Shown here one piece after another: positions 33,044 through 41,239 of a DNA stretch of 64,000 nt. The translations under genes were made by a program, and so were the position numbers. The notes beneath the pieces were generated by a model, which did not search any database, was not told where the DNA came from, and saw only the letters and a program-made list of their open reading frames with translations. Source of the stretch: an uncultured Oscillibacter sp. (GTDB lineage: Bacteria; Bacillota; Clostridia; Oscillospirales; Oscillospiraceae); NCBI GenBank assembly GCA_910576845.1, contig CAJTJA010000007.1, forward strand, positions 1 through 64,000, read 5' to 3'. Position 1 is the first letter of the stretch. Every line of letters starts with the position of its first letter.

Positions 33044-33473
33044 AAAAACCATTCTGATAATCAACGGGCCCAACATGAACCTGCTGGGCATCCGCCAACC
33101 GGAAATCTACGGCAGCACAGACTATGTGGACCTCGAGAACCTGATTGCCGCCGAGGCAGAACAGCTGGGGGTCTCTGTCTCCCTCTTCCAGTCCAACCAC
33201 GAGGGGGACCTGGTAGACGCCATTCAGCAGGCTTACTTTGATAAGGTGGACGGCATTGTCATTAACCCTGGGGCCTACACCCACACCAGCATTGCCCTGC
33301 TGGACGCGGTGAAGGCTGTGGGCATTCCCACAGTGGAAGTCCACATTTCCGACCCCGATACCCGGGAGGAATTCCGCCATGTGTCTTATATCCGTGACGC
33401 CTGTGTGGGCAGCATCCGAGGCCACGGTGTTCAGGGCTATCTGGAGGCTCTGCATCTTTTGGCAGAGCAGTAA
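33033..33473 (+). CDS. aroQ: Type II 3-dehydroquinate dehydratase
   Basis: A 146-residue type II dehydroquinase converting 3-dehydroquinate to 3-dehydroshikimate. Motifs are ILIINGPNMNLLGIRQPEIY, SNHEGDLVDAI, NPGAYTHTS with the catalytic region, and VEVHISDPDTREEFRH. The GTG start at 33033 follows GGAGGG inside the end of aroEK. It is the last gene of the operon and is followed by a strong terminator. Confidence 0.96.
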   Translation: MNSKKTILIINGPNMNLLGIRQPEIYGSTDYVDLENLIAAEAEQLGVSVSLFQSNHEGDLVDAIQQAYFDKVDGIVINPGAYTHTSIALLDAVKAVGIPTVEVHISDPDTREEFRHVSYIRDACVGSIRGHGVQGYLEALHLLAEQ

Positions 33474-33477
33474 AAAA

Positions 33478-33514
33478 GCAGAGCTCAGCCGCAAAACGGC
33501 TGAGCTCTGTTTCT
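33478..33514 (+). terminator. Terminator of the aro operon
   Basis: Stem CAGAGCTCAGCCG with its complement CGGCTGAGCTCTG, then TTTCT. Confidence 0.88.
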
Positions 33515-33520
33515 GTCCGC

Positions 33521-33862
33521 TTACCCCTTGCAGCCGCAGGAGGAGCAGGGGCCGCAGGGTCCGCCCTCCGCACAGGAGATGGTGGGGTCGCCAGTATTCA
33601 TACTGACATCATAACGCACAGGAATGGTGACACAGACCCGCTGTGTAACCGTGATCGTGCTGGATGTTCCGCAGGGGTCGGTGACACAGTTCACCACCGG
33701 CATACCCTGGCAAGACACGGTTACGGTGCCTAAGGACGCGGTGGGAACCAATGTCACAGGAGCGGTGACATCAACGCACTGTGTAACAATTTTATTGCAG
33801 CCGCTGTCATCTCCCGGGCAGGGGAGAATAGCCGCGTGCTCATATGCCTCATTGATACGCAA
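33521..33862 (-). CDS. Cys-rich protein of unknown function, possibly spore-surface
   Basis: A 113-residue protein without signal peptide or membrane helix. It is rich in Cys, Thr, Val and Pro: CNKIVTQCVDVTAPVTLVPT, VTVSCQGMPVVNC, and a CGPCSSCGCKG tail. The alternating beta-type blocks with Cys resemble small clostridial spore-coat or exosporium proteins, but I do not recognise a named family. The start appears to be a TTG at 33862 with GAGGG upstream. It converges on the aro operon. Confidence 0.65.
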   Translation of the reverse strand: MRINEAYEHAAILPCPGDDSGCNKIVTQCVDVTAPVTLVPTASLGTVTVSCQGMPVVNCVTDPCGTSSTITVTQRVCVTIPVRYDVSMNTGDPTISCAEGGPCGPCSSCGCKG

Positions 33863-34146
33863 AACGAATCCCTCGTTTCCTGGAAATTGTATCCGGCCTC
33901 CCGGATACCTGCTTCATCCTATGCGGAACGGTTGTCTGTGGTTTGCTTTTTTTGAGCGGTTCTCGAAAACAACGAGAAGAAAAGGGATGAGGACAAGGGC
34001 CGCAGAATAAGGCGGAGAACTTAGGCAGGCCGGCGCCCATCAAAAACGGCAGCGCAGCTGCATAATTCCCGAACCGCTGAACTTTTCTCAGTATTTTGAA
34101 AAGTGCGCTAAAATGAGCTTTCGCTTTCGAGCAGACCGTGTTATAC

Positions 34147-34311
34147 TAGGGTTTGTTTAATAAATGTGAACGCACCCAAACGGCAGTTCTTTTACCTCCA
34201 TATCTCCCCCAGTTTTTTGAAGCCCATCCGGGATTCCTGCGAAAAACTGTATTTGTCCGGCACAAAATCCCCCGCCGCCGGGTATATTTCCATTTTCCAA
34301 ACAGGGCCTGA
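34147..34311. repeat. Diverged copy of the ~160-bp inverted-terminus repeat (copy D)
   Basis: Starts TAGGGTTTGTTTAATAAATG and ends CATTTTCCAAACAGGGCCTGA, with the internal CCCGCCGCCGGGTAT block. Positions line up with copy C, with many substitutions. It sits directly upstream of the second MATE gene. The rest of the 33863-34349 gap holds no supportable gene. Confidence 0.65.
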
Positions 34312-34349
34312 TAAAAAAGAGAAAAGACAGAGAAAGGCGGAACCTCCCC

Positions 34350-35720
34350 ATGGAAGACAGAATGGACGAAAAGCAGGAGCTAAAATTTCACCAAATGACC
34401 GAAACCCCCGTCAGCCGCCTGATCTGCCGTTTGGCTTTACCCTGCATTATCAGCATGCTGGTGACATCTTTTTACAATATGGCCGACACTTTTTTTGTCG
34501 GCATGCTAAAGAGCAACAGCGCCACAGGAGCCGTGGGCGTTGTTTTCTCCCTTATGGCCATTATTCAGGCTGTCGGCTTCTTTTTTGGCCATGGCAGCGG
34601 GAACTTCATCTCCCGGGAACTTGGGAAGCAGAATTACCAGGAAGCCTCCAACATGGCCTCCACAGGCTTTTTTTCCGCTTTGGCGGCAGGAGTGCTGATC
34701 TGCGTCCTGGGTCAAATCTTTCTCCAGCCCCTGGCCATGCTCCTGGGCTCCACCAATACCATTCTGCCTTATACCAAAGCTTATCTCCAAGTCATTCTTT
34801 TGGGCGCCCCTTGGATGACATCCTCTCTGGTGCTGAACAACCAGCTTCGTTATCAGGGCAGCGCCGCTTACGCCATGGTCGGCATTACCAGCGGAGCGGT
34901 GCTGAATATTCTCCTGGACCCGCTGTTGATCTTCACCTTCGGTCTGGGTGTAGCCGGAGCGGCCTGGGCCACCATTGTCAGCCAATTTATCAGCTTCTGT
35001 CTGCTCCTTTCGGGCTGCGCCCGCGGCGGAAACCTTCGCATCCATATTTCCCACCTTCAGCTGAAGCTGCCCTATTACATTCAAATTATCCGGGGCGGGC
35101 TGCCCTCCCTGGCGAGACAGGGTCTGGCCAGTGTGGCCACCATCTGTCTGAACCGGGCCGCCGGGCCTTACGGTGACGCCGCCATTGCTGCCATGGGCGT
35201 AGTTCAGCGGATTATGATGTTTGGCGGTTCCGCCATGATTGGTTTCGGACAGGGCTTCCAGCCCGTCTGTGGCTTTAACTATGGCGCAAAGCTTTACCAC
35301 CGGGTAAAAGAGGGCTTTTGGTTCTGCGTAAAAGCCTCCACTTTGTTCCTTCTGGCGGTAAGCAGCTTGGGCCTTCTCTTTGCCCCCCAGCTCATCGCCC
35401 TCTTCCGGGATGACCCGGATGTCGTGCTCATCGGTTCCTCCGCCCTGCGCTTCCAGTGTGTGACGCTGTGCCTCTCAGGCTGGATCGTCATGAGCAACAT
35501 GATGCTGCAAACCATAGGGAAGACCGCTGGAGCCACTTTCCTGGCTATGTCCCGGCAGGGGGTGTTTTTCATCCCCTTGGTCTATATTCTCTCCGTCACC
35601 CTGGGGCTTCTGGGTGTGGAGCTGACCCAGGCGGCCTCAGACGTACTGACCCTGCTCTGCGCAGTTCCTATTCAGCTTCGGGCCCTGCGGGAACTGGACT
35701 CTTTGGCGCGTCAGCAGTAA
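34350..35720 (+). CDS. MATE family efflux transporter
   Basis: A 456-residue intact MATE protein. Typical segments are LALPCIISMLVTSFYNMADT, GSGNFISRELGKQNYQEA, NNQLRYQGSAAYAM and GFGQGFQPVCGFNYGA. The group is close to clostridial MepA-like exporters of cationic compounds; the substrate is unknown. The ATG at 34350 is nine bases after AAAGGCGG; an in-frame ATG at 34362 is less well placed. It differs clearly from the MATE protein at 5773. Confidence 0.93.
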   Translation: MEDRMDEKQELKFHQMTETPVSRLICRLALPCIISMLVTSFYNMADTFFVGMLKSNSATGAVGVVFSLMAIIQAVGFFFGHGSGNFISRELGKQNYQEASNMASTGFFSALAAGVLICVLGQIFLQPLAMLLGSTNTILPYTKAYLQVILLGAPWMTSSLVLNNQLRYQGSAAYAMVGITSGAVLNILLDPLLIFTFGLGVAGAAWATIVSQFISFCLLLSGCARGGNLRIHISHLQLKLPYYIQIIRGGLPSLARQGLASVATICLNRAAGPYGDAAIAAMGVVQRIMMFGGSAMIGFGQGFQPVCGFNYGAKLYHRVKEGFWFCVKASTLFLLAVSSLGLLFAPQLIALFRDDPDVVLIGSSALRFQCVTLCLSGWIVMSNMMLQTIGKTAGATFLAMSRQGVFFIPLVYILSVTLGLLGVELTQAASDVLTLLCAVPIQLRALRELDSLARQQ

Positions 35721-35722
35721 AT

Positions 35723-35766
35723 AAAAAAGGCGGTCCCTCCGGCTTTACCGGAAGGGCCGCCTTTTG
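35723..35766. terminator. Terminator between the MATE gene and the oxidase gene
   Basis: Stem AAAAGGCGG with CCGCCTTTT plus inner CCTCCGG/CCGGAAGG pairs, between convergent genes. Confidence 0.85.
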
Positions 35767-35777
35767 TCCCTGGTTTT

Positions 35778-36800
35778 TTAATATCCAAAAATCATTTTCC
35801 TATGGATCTCTGCCAGTGAATGGGCCCCGCACATGGCCATAGTATCCGCCAGCTCAGCCCGGAGCTTGTCCGCATACGCCTTCACTCCCTCGGCTCCGCC
35901 GCCATAGACCATATTTACGAAAGGCCGTCCGATCAGTACGGCATCAGCCCCCAGCGCCAAGGCCTTGAATACATCCATCCCGGAACGTATACCGCCGTCT
36001 ACCAGAACCGCCATTTTCCCGCCCACAGCGTCCGCAATGGCAGGAAGAACCTCCGCGGTAGAGGGGCACTGGTCCAGCACCCGGCCTCCGTGGTTGCTGA
36101 CCACAATACCCGCAGCGCCCGCCTCCAGAGCCTTTTCCGCGCCCCGGACGGTCATAATCCCTTTCAAAATAAACGGAGTTCCCTCCGCCATAGCGACAAT
36201 CTCCTTCAGCTCCGCCACGGTCTTGCTGCCCGCGGGGGGCTGAAGGTTTTTCAGGAAGGGCAGGCCCGCCGCATCAATATCCATGGCAATGGCAAAAGGC
36301 TTTGCCGCTTTGACCAGCTCCAGCTTCTCCCGAATGGTCTCGATGTTCCAGGGCTTAATCGTGGGTACGCCCCGTCCGTTTTGTTTTTTCAGCGCCTCCG
36401 CAGCCGCCTCCATAACCGCCGGATTGGTTCCATCTCCGGTAAAGGCGGCAATACCCGCTTGGGCACAGGCCGCGACCAGAATATCATTATAGGTCAAATC
36501 GTCGTATTTGTCGCCGTAGTGAAGCTGCATGGCTCCCACGGGAGCGGCAAAGACCGGAATATCCACCTTCTGGCCAAAGAGGGCAAACGCGGTATCTACA
36601 GGCTTGTTTTCGCAGATGGTATCCATGTTGACGCAGAGCTCCTGCCACTTCTGATAGTTGCGGATAAAACCGGTGCCAATGCCCTTGGCGCCAGGACCGG
36701 GCATGGTGTTTTTGCAGGCCAGACCGTTGCAGGTGGGGCAGGATTTGCAGTAGGGGCCCATACAGGTACGGGCACTCTCCAAAACTTCCTGATATGTCAT
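35778..36800 (-). CDS. FMN-dependent alpha-hydroxy-acid oxidising protein with Cys-rich N-terminus
   Basis: A 340-residue TIM-barrel flavoprotein of the lactate oxidase/glycolate oxidase group. Present are FAAPVGAM near the N-terminus, ILKGIMTVRGAEKALEAGA, VVSNHGGRVLDQCPS and VLVDGGIRSGMDVFKALALG, the FMN and substrate sites. Unusual is the start: TCMGPYCKSCPTCNGLACKN gives five Cys in 20 residues, a possible iron-sulphur ligand set. In an anaerobe it would act as a dehydrogenase passing electrons elsewhere rather than as an O2-using oxidase. The ATG at 36800 follows GGAGG. Confidence 0.9.
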   Translation of the reverse strand: MTYQEVLESARTCMGPYCKSCPTCNGLACKNTMPGPGAKGIGTGFIRNYQKWQELCVNMDTICENKPVDTAFALFGQKVDIPVFAAPVGAMQLHYGDKYDDLTYNDILVAACAQAGIAAFTGDGTNPAVMEAAAEALKKQNGRGVPTIKPWNIETIREKLELVKAAKPFAIAMDIDAAGLPFLKNLQPPAGSKTVAELKEIVAMAEGTPFILKGIMTVRGAEKALEAGAAGIVVSNHGGRVLDQCPSTAEVLPAIADAVGGKMAVLVDGGIRSGMDVFKALALGADAVLIGRPFVNMVYGGGAEGVKAYADKLRAELADTMAMCGAHSLAEIHRKMIFGY

Positions 36801-36893
36801 GTCGAATTCCTCCAGATATGTGAATTTTTTCAGTCCGTGCTTTGTAAGTTGATTGTACAGGAAACACAAGGGAAAGGCAAGGGGGACCAGCAT

Positions 36894-37259
36894 TTAAAAC
36901 TGGAGAAACCCATCCTCATCCGCATAATAGTTCAGTGCCCTGAGCAGGTCCTCCTCCGTGGCGCACCGCTTCTGGTCCAGGACAGCGGCCACTACATCCT
37001 CCAATGTCTCCGGCATCAGCTCGCAGTACATGCCGTGCTCTTCGGCAAAGGAGGGAAATATCTCCACACCCCTTTCATCATCATAATCCGGGCGGGCCGA
37101 GATGCAGCAGGGGGTATCCAGGCGGAATTCGCCGTCCTCCCCGGCGGTATAGATAAACCAGTCCTCACTGCTGCAAAACGCATCCCCGCCCCTTTTCAGA
37201 TAGATGTCCCGCAAGTACCGAATAACGGCTCCAATGGTGCTCATGGTATTCAATTTCAT
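36894..37259 (-). CDS. Conserved hypothetical protein
   Basis: A 121-residue acidic soluble protein. The ATG at 37259 follows AGGAGG by nine bases. It begins MSTIGAVIRYLRDIYLKRGG (from residue 6) and ends in a helix-rich segment LRALNYYADEDGFLQF. No domain recognised. It is upstream of the FMN enzyme gene on the same strand with a 93-base gap. Confidence 0.7.
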   Translation of the reverse strand: MKLNTMSTIGAVIRYLRDIYLKRGGDAFCSSEDWFIYTAGEDGEFRLDTPCCISARPDYDDERGVEIFPSFAEEHGMYCELMPETLEDVVAAVLDQKRCATEEDLLRALNYYADEDGFLQF

Positions 37260-37322
37260 AACGCTCTCCTCCTATTGGGAACAACCCGGTGCTGCTTTTC
37301 ATAGAATACGACTGGTGATAGC

Positions 37323-37496
37323 ATGAGAAATCCGAACTGCGACCCCCTGGCCCTGACCACTGCGGTGAACTCCCTGGCGGTAGCCATTGCCAATCAGCTG
37401 GACGACGATCATCTGGGGCTGGTTGGCGCAATTTTGACCCAGCTGGGCGATACTCTGGAAACCATCGCGGCCCAGCGGGAAATCTGTTCCCGCTGA
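37323..37496 (+). CDS. Small DUF6774-like protein (57 aa)
   Basis: A 57-residue protein from the ATG at 37323. It consists of two predicted helices with LALTTAVNSLAVAIANQL and GLVGAILTQLGDTLETIAAQ. This pattern matches short clostridial proteins annotated as DUF6774; the family name is from memory. The ribosome site is weak (CTGGTGA). It stops one base before the end of the convergent CsaB gene. Confidence 0.6.
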   Translation: MRNPNCDPLALTTAVNSLAVAIANQLDDDHLGLVGAILTQLGDTLETIAAQREICSR

Positions 37497-37497
37497 C

Positions 37498-39726
37498 TTA
37501 TGAATCCAGCAATTGCCTGGCAATATCCACGTTTCCCCGTTCCAGCTCCTGGAGGCGGCGGACCGCGGCGGACCGCGCCGTCTTATCTCCGGCCTGAGCG
37601 GCGGCGCGGTCAATCATAGCCCGGAGGGCCTCCCCCGTCAGCGCATCCAGGTCCGTAAAATTCTCCTGACCGATATAGCGCAGGAAAGCGGAGACCTTCG
37701 GATCATATACCACGCCTGCCAGCGGAATACCCTGTCCGGCGGCAAAAATCAGAGCATGGAGGCGCATGGAAACCACCAGCTCCATACGGGACAAGACCCC
37801 GATGATGGTTCCGGCAGCCCCCGCGTCGTCCAGGAAATAGTGAGGAACATCTTCCAGAGTTTGGGCCGCCATACGGGCGGCGGCAGGGTCCATGCCTTTT
37901 TCCACAGCCACAAAAACCGGCGTCAAGCCATGATGCTCCCAGGCATAGCGCGCGGCGTCGCCGAAGAAAGCCGCTTTCCGCTGAAAATCCGGCCACGGGC
38001 GCAGCGCAAAGCAGATATAGTTTCCCTGAGGAGGAATCCCCGCCCGGAGCAGTATACTGTCGGTCTTTTCGTCCGGGGCGGAGCGGAGCGTCAGAGCAGG
38101 GTCCGCCGTCAAACAGATCTCCGGTGCGGTCACGCCCATGGACTTCAGTTCCTCCAAAGAATCCGGTTCCCGGAGCGTGATAACGTCCACGTTTTGATTC
38201 AGCACTCTCGCCGTCAGCTTGCGGTGGTTGTGCCGGGTGACGGGGCCAATGCCGCAGCCATACATCTGCACCTTGCAGCCCGCCCACTTGGCGGCTCGAA
38301 TATTCATCAGGTAAAACCACAGCGACCGTCGGGACGTCACATCCTGAATCAGGCTCCCGCCGCCGTTGATATAGAGCTTCGCCCGTTTCATAGCCCTCAG
38401 CCAGCCCAGGAAGTCTGTCCGGCCGACGGCCCTGACCCGATAGCCCCGGCGGGTGTTTTTTGGTTTTTTGGATACCACAGTTACCGGGATATCCGCATCA
38501 ATGGAACGCACTTCCTGGAGGATAGCCTCCAGAATCGCGTCGTCCCCCGCGTTGCCCCGGCCGTACGCTCCGCAGATTACTACGCCGTCGCGTCTTGCTT
38601 TTGGCCGGCTGTGACGGCGGATAATCTCCTCGTAAATGTGAAGCTGCGTATCCACCGTCTCTTCAATAGAAAACTGAGAGGATGCTTTTTCATAAAGCTT
38701 TTCACCCAGTCTCCGGCGGAGGGCGGCGTCGCTTCCCAGAACGGCCAGCCGTTCCCCCAGCGTCTCCCAATCCCTGGGCTGAAACAGATAGCCGTTGACC
38801 CCCTGGTCTATCAGATTCGGAATTCCGCCTACAGCAGTGGATACGGTAGCCAAGTGAAACCGAGCCCCTTCCGTAAGGGCATAGGAAAACGTCTCCGAAA
38901 GGCTGGTGAGCACATTGATATCCAAGGCACTGTAAAAACGGTCCATTCCTCCGCTGATCCACCCCGCAAAGGTGACGCAGCGCTCCACCCCCAGTTCGCG
39001 GGCCAAACCGCGGAGCTTCTCCCGCTCCTCGCCATCACCGGCAATCACAAGGCGCAATTTATCGCAAGATTTATACGCTCTGGCAAAGCCCCGTATCAAC
39101 GTGGACATGTCTTTTACGGGGTTGAGGCGGGCGGCAATCCCAACAACCACGGATTCTTCATCCACATCCGCTCCCAGACTGAGAAGATACGCCAGGCGGT
39201 CCCCCTGATCGGGGGCAGGAGTGAAATCAATGCCGTTATATATAGCAAAAGAGCGATCCGCCGGGAATCCCCGGGAGATCAGCAGATCCACCATGGCATC
39301 GGAAACGCCGATACGGTAATCCAGACGGCGCAGAGCCCAGGCATTAATGATGCCAAATGTGAGGCGGCCAAGGGGCCGGCCCATATAATCGATCCTGTAA
39401 TCACTGTGAACGGTCGTAACCACAGGAAGTCCGGTGACACCGCGAAGCAGCGCCCCAATCATATTTGCCCTGGACCCATGGCAGTGGATAACTTGGTATC
39501 CCTCCCGGTGAATATACGCGGCCAGCTGCCGGCGTATCCGAAAAATATGATTGCCGCCGCAGATCATGGTCGGAATACCCAGGGCTCTCGCCTCCTCCGC
39601 AAAGGGGCCGTCCCGAAAACAGACCAGTTGTGCCGTAATTGTTTGATTAAGGTTTTTGAGCAGGCTCAGAACATGGGTTTTCGCTCCGCCGGAATCGCCG
39701 CCGCTGATTAAATGGATTACCTTCAT
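37498..39726 (-). CDS. csaB: Glycosyltransferase-polysaccharide pyruvyltransferase (CsaB) fusion
   Basis: A 742-residue fusion. Residues 1-370 are a family 4 glycosyltransferase: MKVIHLISGGDSGGAKTHVL, GIAARLNPVKDMSTLIRGFA and the donor-site block SLSETFSYALTEGARF. Residues 380-742 are a CsaB-type pyruvyltransferase: VVICGAYGRGNAGDDAILEA, INGGGSLIQDVTS, YGCGIGPV and VSMRLHALIFAAGQGIPLAG. CsaB adds a ketal-linked pyruvate to secondary cell-wall polymer so that SLH-domain S-layer proteins can bind. The gene is divergent from the DUF4330 gene. Confidence 0.93.
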   Translation of the reverse strand: MKVIHLISGGDSGGAKTHVLSLLKNLNQTITAQLVCFRDGPFAEEARALGIPTMICGGNHIFRIRRQLAAYIHREGYQVIHCHGSRANMIGALLRGVTGLPVVTTVHSDYRIDYMGRPLGRLTFGIINAWALRRLDYRIGVSDAMVDLLISRGFPADRSFAIYNGIDFTPAPDQGDRLAYLLSLGADVDEESVVVGIAARLNPVKDMSTLIRGFARAYKSCDKLRLVIAGDGEEREKLRGLARELGVERCVTFAGWISGGMDRFYSALDINVLTSLSETFSYALTEGARFHLATVSTAVGGIPNLIDQGVNGYLFQPRDWETLGERLAVLGSDAALRRRLGEKLYEKASSQFSIEETVDTQLHIYEEIIRRHSRPKARRDGVVICGAYGRGNAGDDAILEAILQEVRSIDADIPVTVVSKKPKNTRRGYRVRAVGRTDFLGWLRAMKRAKLYINGGGSLIQDVTSRRSLWFYLMNIRAAKWAGCKVQMYGCGIGPVTRHNHRKLTARVLNQNVDVITLREPDSLEELKSMGVTAPEICLTADPALTLRSAPDEKTDSILLRAGIPPQGNYICFALRPWPDFQRKAAFFGDAARYAWEHHGLTPVFVAVEKGMDPAAARMAAQTLEDVPHYFLDDAGAAGTIIGVLSRMELVVSMRLHALIFAAGQGIPLAGVVYDPKVSAFLRYIGQENFTDLDALTGEALRAMIDRAAAQAGDKTARSAAVRRLQELERGNVDIARQLLDS

Positions 39727-39839
39727 GATAAAAATCCCCTTGTGATTTTGTGGAAAATATTATACAATACTTTTTGAGCCCTGTCTACACGGCTCTCCCT
39801 AAAGAATCTGCGGGTACACCCCGTCTATGGAGGTCAAGC

Positions 39840-40322
39840 ATGGAACAGAAGAAAACCTTTCGCATTGGAAAGCTCAACATTGTGGATATGATCGCCATCA
39901 TACTGCTGCTGGCAGTGGCCGCTTACGCCGTCTTCCGCCTGTCGGGCAAGGACGACACACCCGTTGTTACTATTCCCATCACCTATGTGGTCCGGGTAGA
40001 GGGCGTTCCCGAGGCAACCTATGACGCCTGTCAGGAACACCTGCCCTCCACCCTGATGGCCAAAGGCGCCCTGCTGAACGGCCAGATCGAATCGGTGGAG
40101 AAAGCGCCTTTCCTGGTCCTCTCTCCCGACGGAGAATGGGTAGAAGATCCGGAGCATGTAACCCTCTACTTTACCTGCAAGGCCAACGTCGTTCGAGGTT
40201 CTGTTCTGACCAATAAGGTCGGCGAACAGGAAATCCGCATCGGCAAGCCCGATTATATTCTCAAGAGCGAATATATTGAATTTCAGAACACCATTGTTGT
40301 AGACGTAGAGTGGGGAGAATGA
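39840..40322 (+). CDS. DUF4330 family membrane-anchored protein
   Basis: A 160-residue protein with one N-terminal transmembrane helix (IVDMIAIILLLAVAAYAVF) and an outer beta-rich domain; the IGKLNIVDMIAI start is typical of DUF4330. These genes often neighbour csaB and polysaccharide genes. The ATG at 39840 follows GGAGG. It is coupled to the next lipoprotein gene with one base between. Confidence 0.85.
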   Translation: MEQKKTFRIGKLNIVDMIAIILLLAVAAYAVFRLSGKDDTPVVTIPITYVVRVEGVPEATYDACQEHLPSTLMAKGALLNGQIESVEKAPFLVLSPDGEWVEDPEHVTLYFTCKANVVRGSVLTNKVGEQEIRIGKPDYILKSEYIEFQNTIVVDVEWGE

Positions 40323-40323
40323 A

Positions 40324-40941
40324 ATGAAGCGGAGGACCTTTATCCTGTTCATCCTGCTCATTCTGCCGGCTCTGATTCTCAGTGCCTGTGAATCGGAGGA
40401 ACCCCCGGGCATGTACATCCAGCCCGCAGAACTGACAGAGAAAGAGGAAGCCGTCGCCAAGCTGCTGGGAGCAGATACGGACGACTTTATTCTGGATGTC
40501 ATGGTCGACAGCACTGTGAGGAGCGTCCGCATCCAATATTATGAATTGATTGACGGTAAATGGAATCCTTTTAACGGAAGCAGCGTGGCCCTAGATGGAA
40601 GCGAAGCAAAGGGGCGGATGGCGTTCCGTTATGGAAAGCTGACCGGCAGCACAAGAGAAGCGGTTCAGTTCGGGAAGAGCTTTACATCCGCCGCCCACAG
40701 CATCCCGGAGGCGGAAGAGAACCAGTCGGAGAATATGGGTTTTGGCGGGAGCCGCCTTTCCAGCCGCGTGAATATCGTCTATGGGGAGGAAATCCCCTTA
40801 GTTCTCCAGGTAGCGACTTCAAAAACAAATGTGCATATATATGATACCGAATATTTTTTTCAGCCTGAGGTTTATGATGGATTGGGCTATGAGCATGTTT
40901 ACGCCCTGACGGTGACCTTCAGTCAAGAGCCGCTCTCCTGA
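40324..40941 (+). CDS. Predicted lipoprotein, function unknown
   Basis: A 205-residue lipoprotein: a basic n-region, a hydrophobic stretch and lipobox LSAC at residues 18-21. The mature part includes TEKEEAVAKLLGADTDDFIL and no recognised domain. It begins two bases after the DUF4330 stop, so the two are cotranscribed and may act together at the cell surface. Confidence 0.75.
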   Translation: MKRRTFILFILLILPALILSACESEEPPGMYIQPAELTEKEEAVAKLLGADTDDFILDVMVDSTVRSVRIQYYELIDGKWNPFNGSSVALDGSEAKGRMAFRYGKLTGSTREAVQFGKSFTSAAHSIPEAEENQSENMGFGGSRLSSRVNIVYGEEIPLVLQVATSKTNVHIYDTEYFFQPEVYDGLGYEHVYALTVTFSQEPLS

Positions 40942-41134
40942 CGCCGCCGGCAGACTGGACCCACCATCGCCCTCCTCCGTGAGCCGGGCTTCCAGTCAAA
41001 GGGCTGAACCTGTCAGCAGAACTTTTTCCAAGCCCTGATAGCAGATGGCCTTGAACGACGCAGGAGCCCTTTCTCGCGTTTCCTGCATACATGTTTTTCC
41101 CACCGCGTAAATTTATCATTTTACCGGCAAGCTG

Positions 41135-41173
41135 AAGCGGAGCCCCTCACAGGGGCTCCGCTTACTTACTTTT
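41135..41173 (+). terminator. Terminator after the lipoprotein gene
   Basis: A perfect 13-bp stem (41135-41147 with 41151-41163) and a T-rich tail. The stretch 40942-41134 shows nothing else. Confidence 0.75.
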
Positions 41174-41239
41174 ATTCGATCCGCCATCTATGAAGCCAGC
41201 GCGGAATCGTCCGGGAAATCTGAACGGAGCGGGCAGCGG

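Noticed and set aside
35820..37304. Long plus-strand open frame (494 codons)
   Set aside because: It is antisense to the FMN oxidase and the hypothetical gene at 36894-37259, both with clear motifs or ribosome sites; the translation is His/Arg/Gln-rich and without any domain.
37513..39711. Plus-strand open frame of 732 codons
   Set aside because: Fully antisense to the csaB fusion gene; open only because of the GC-rich codon pattern.
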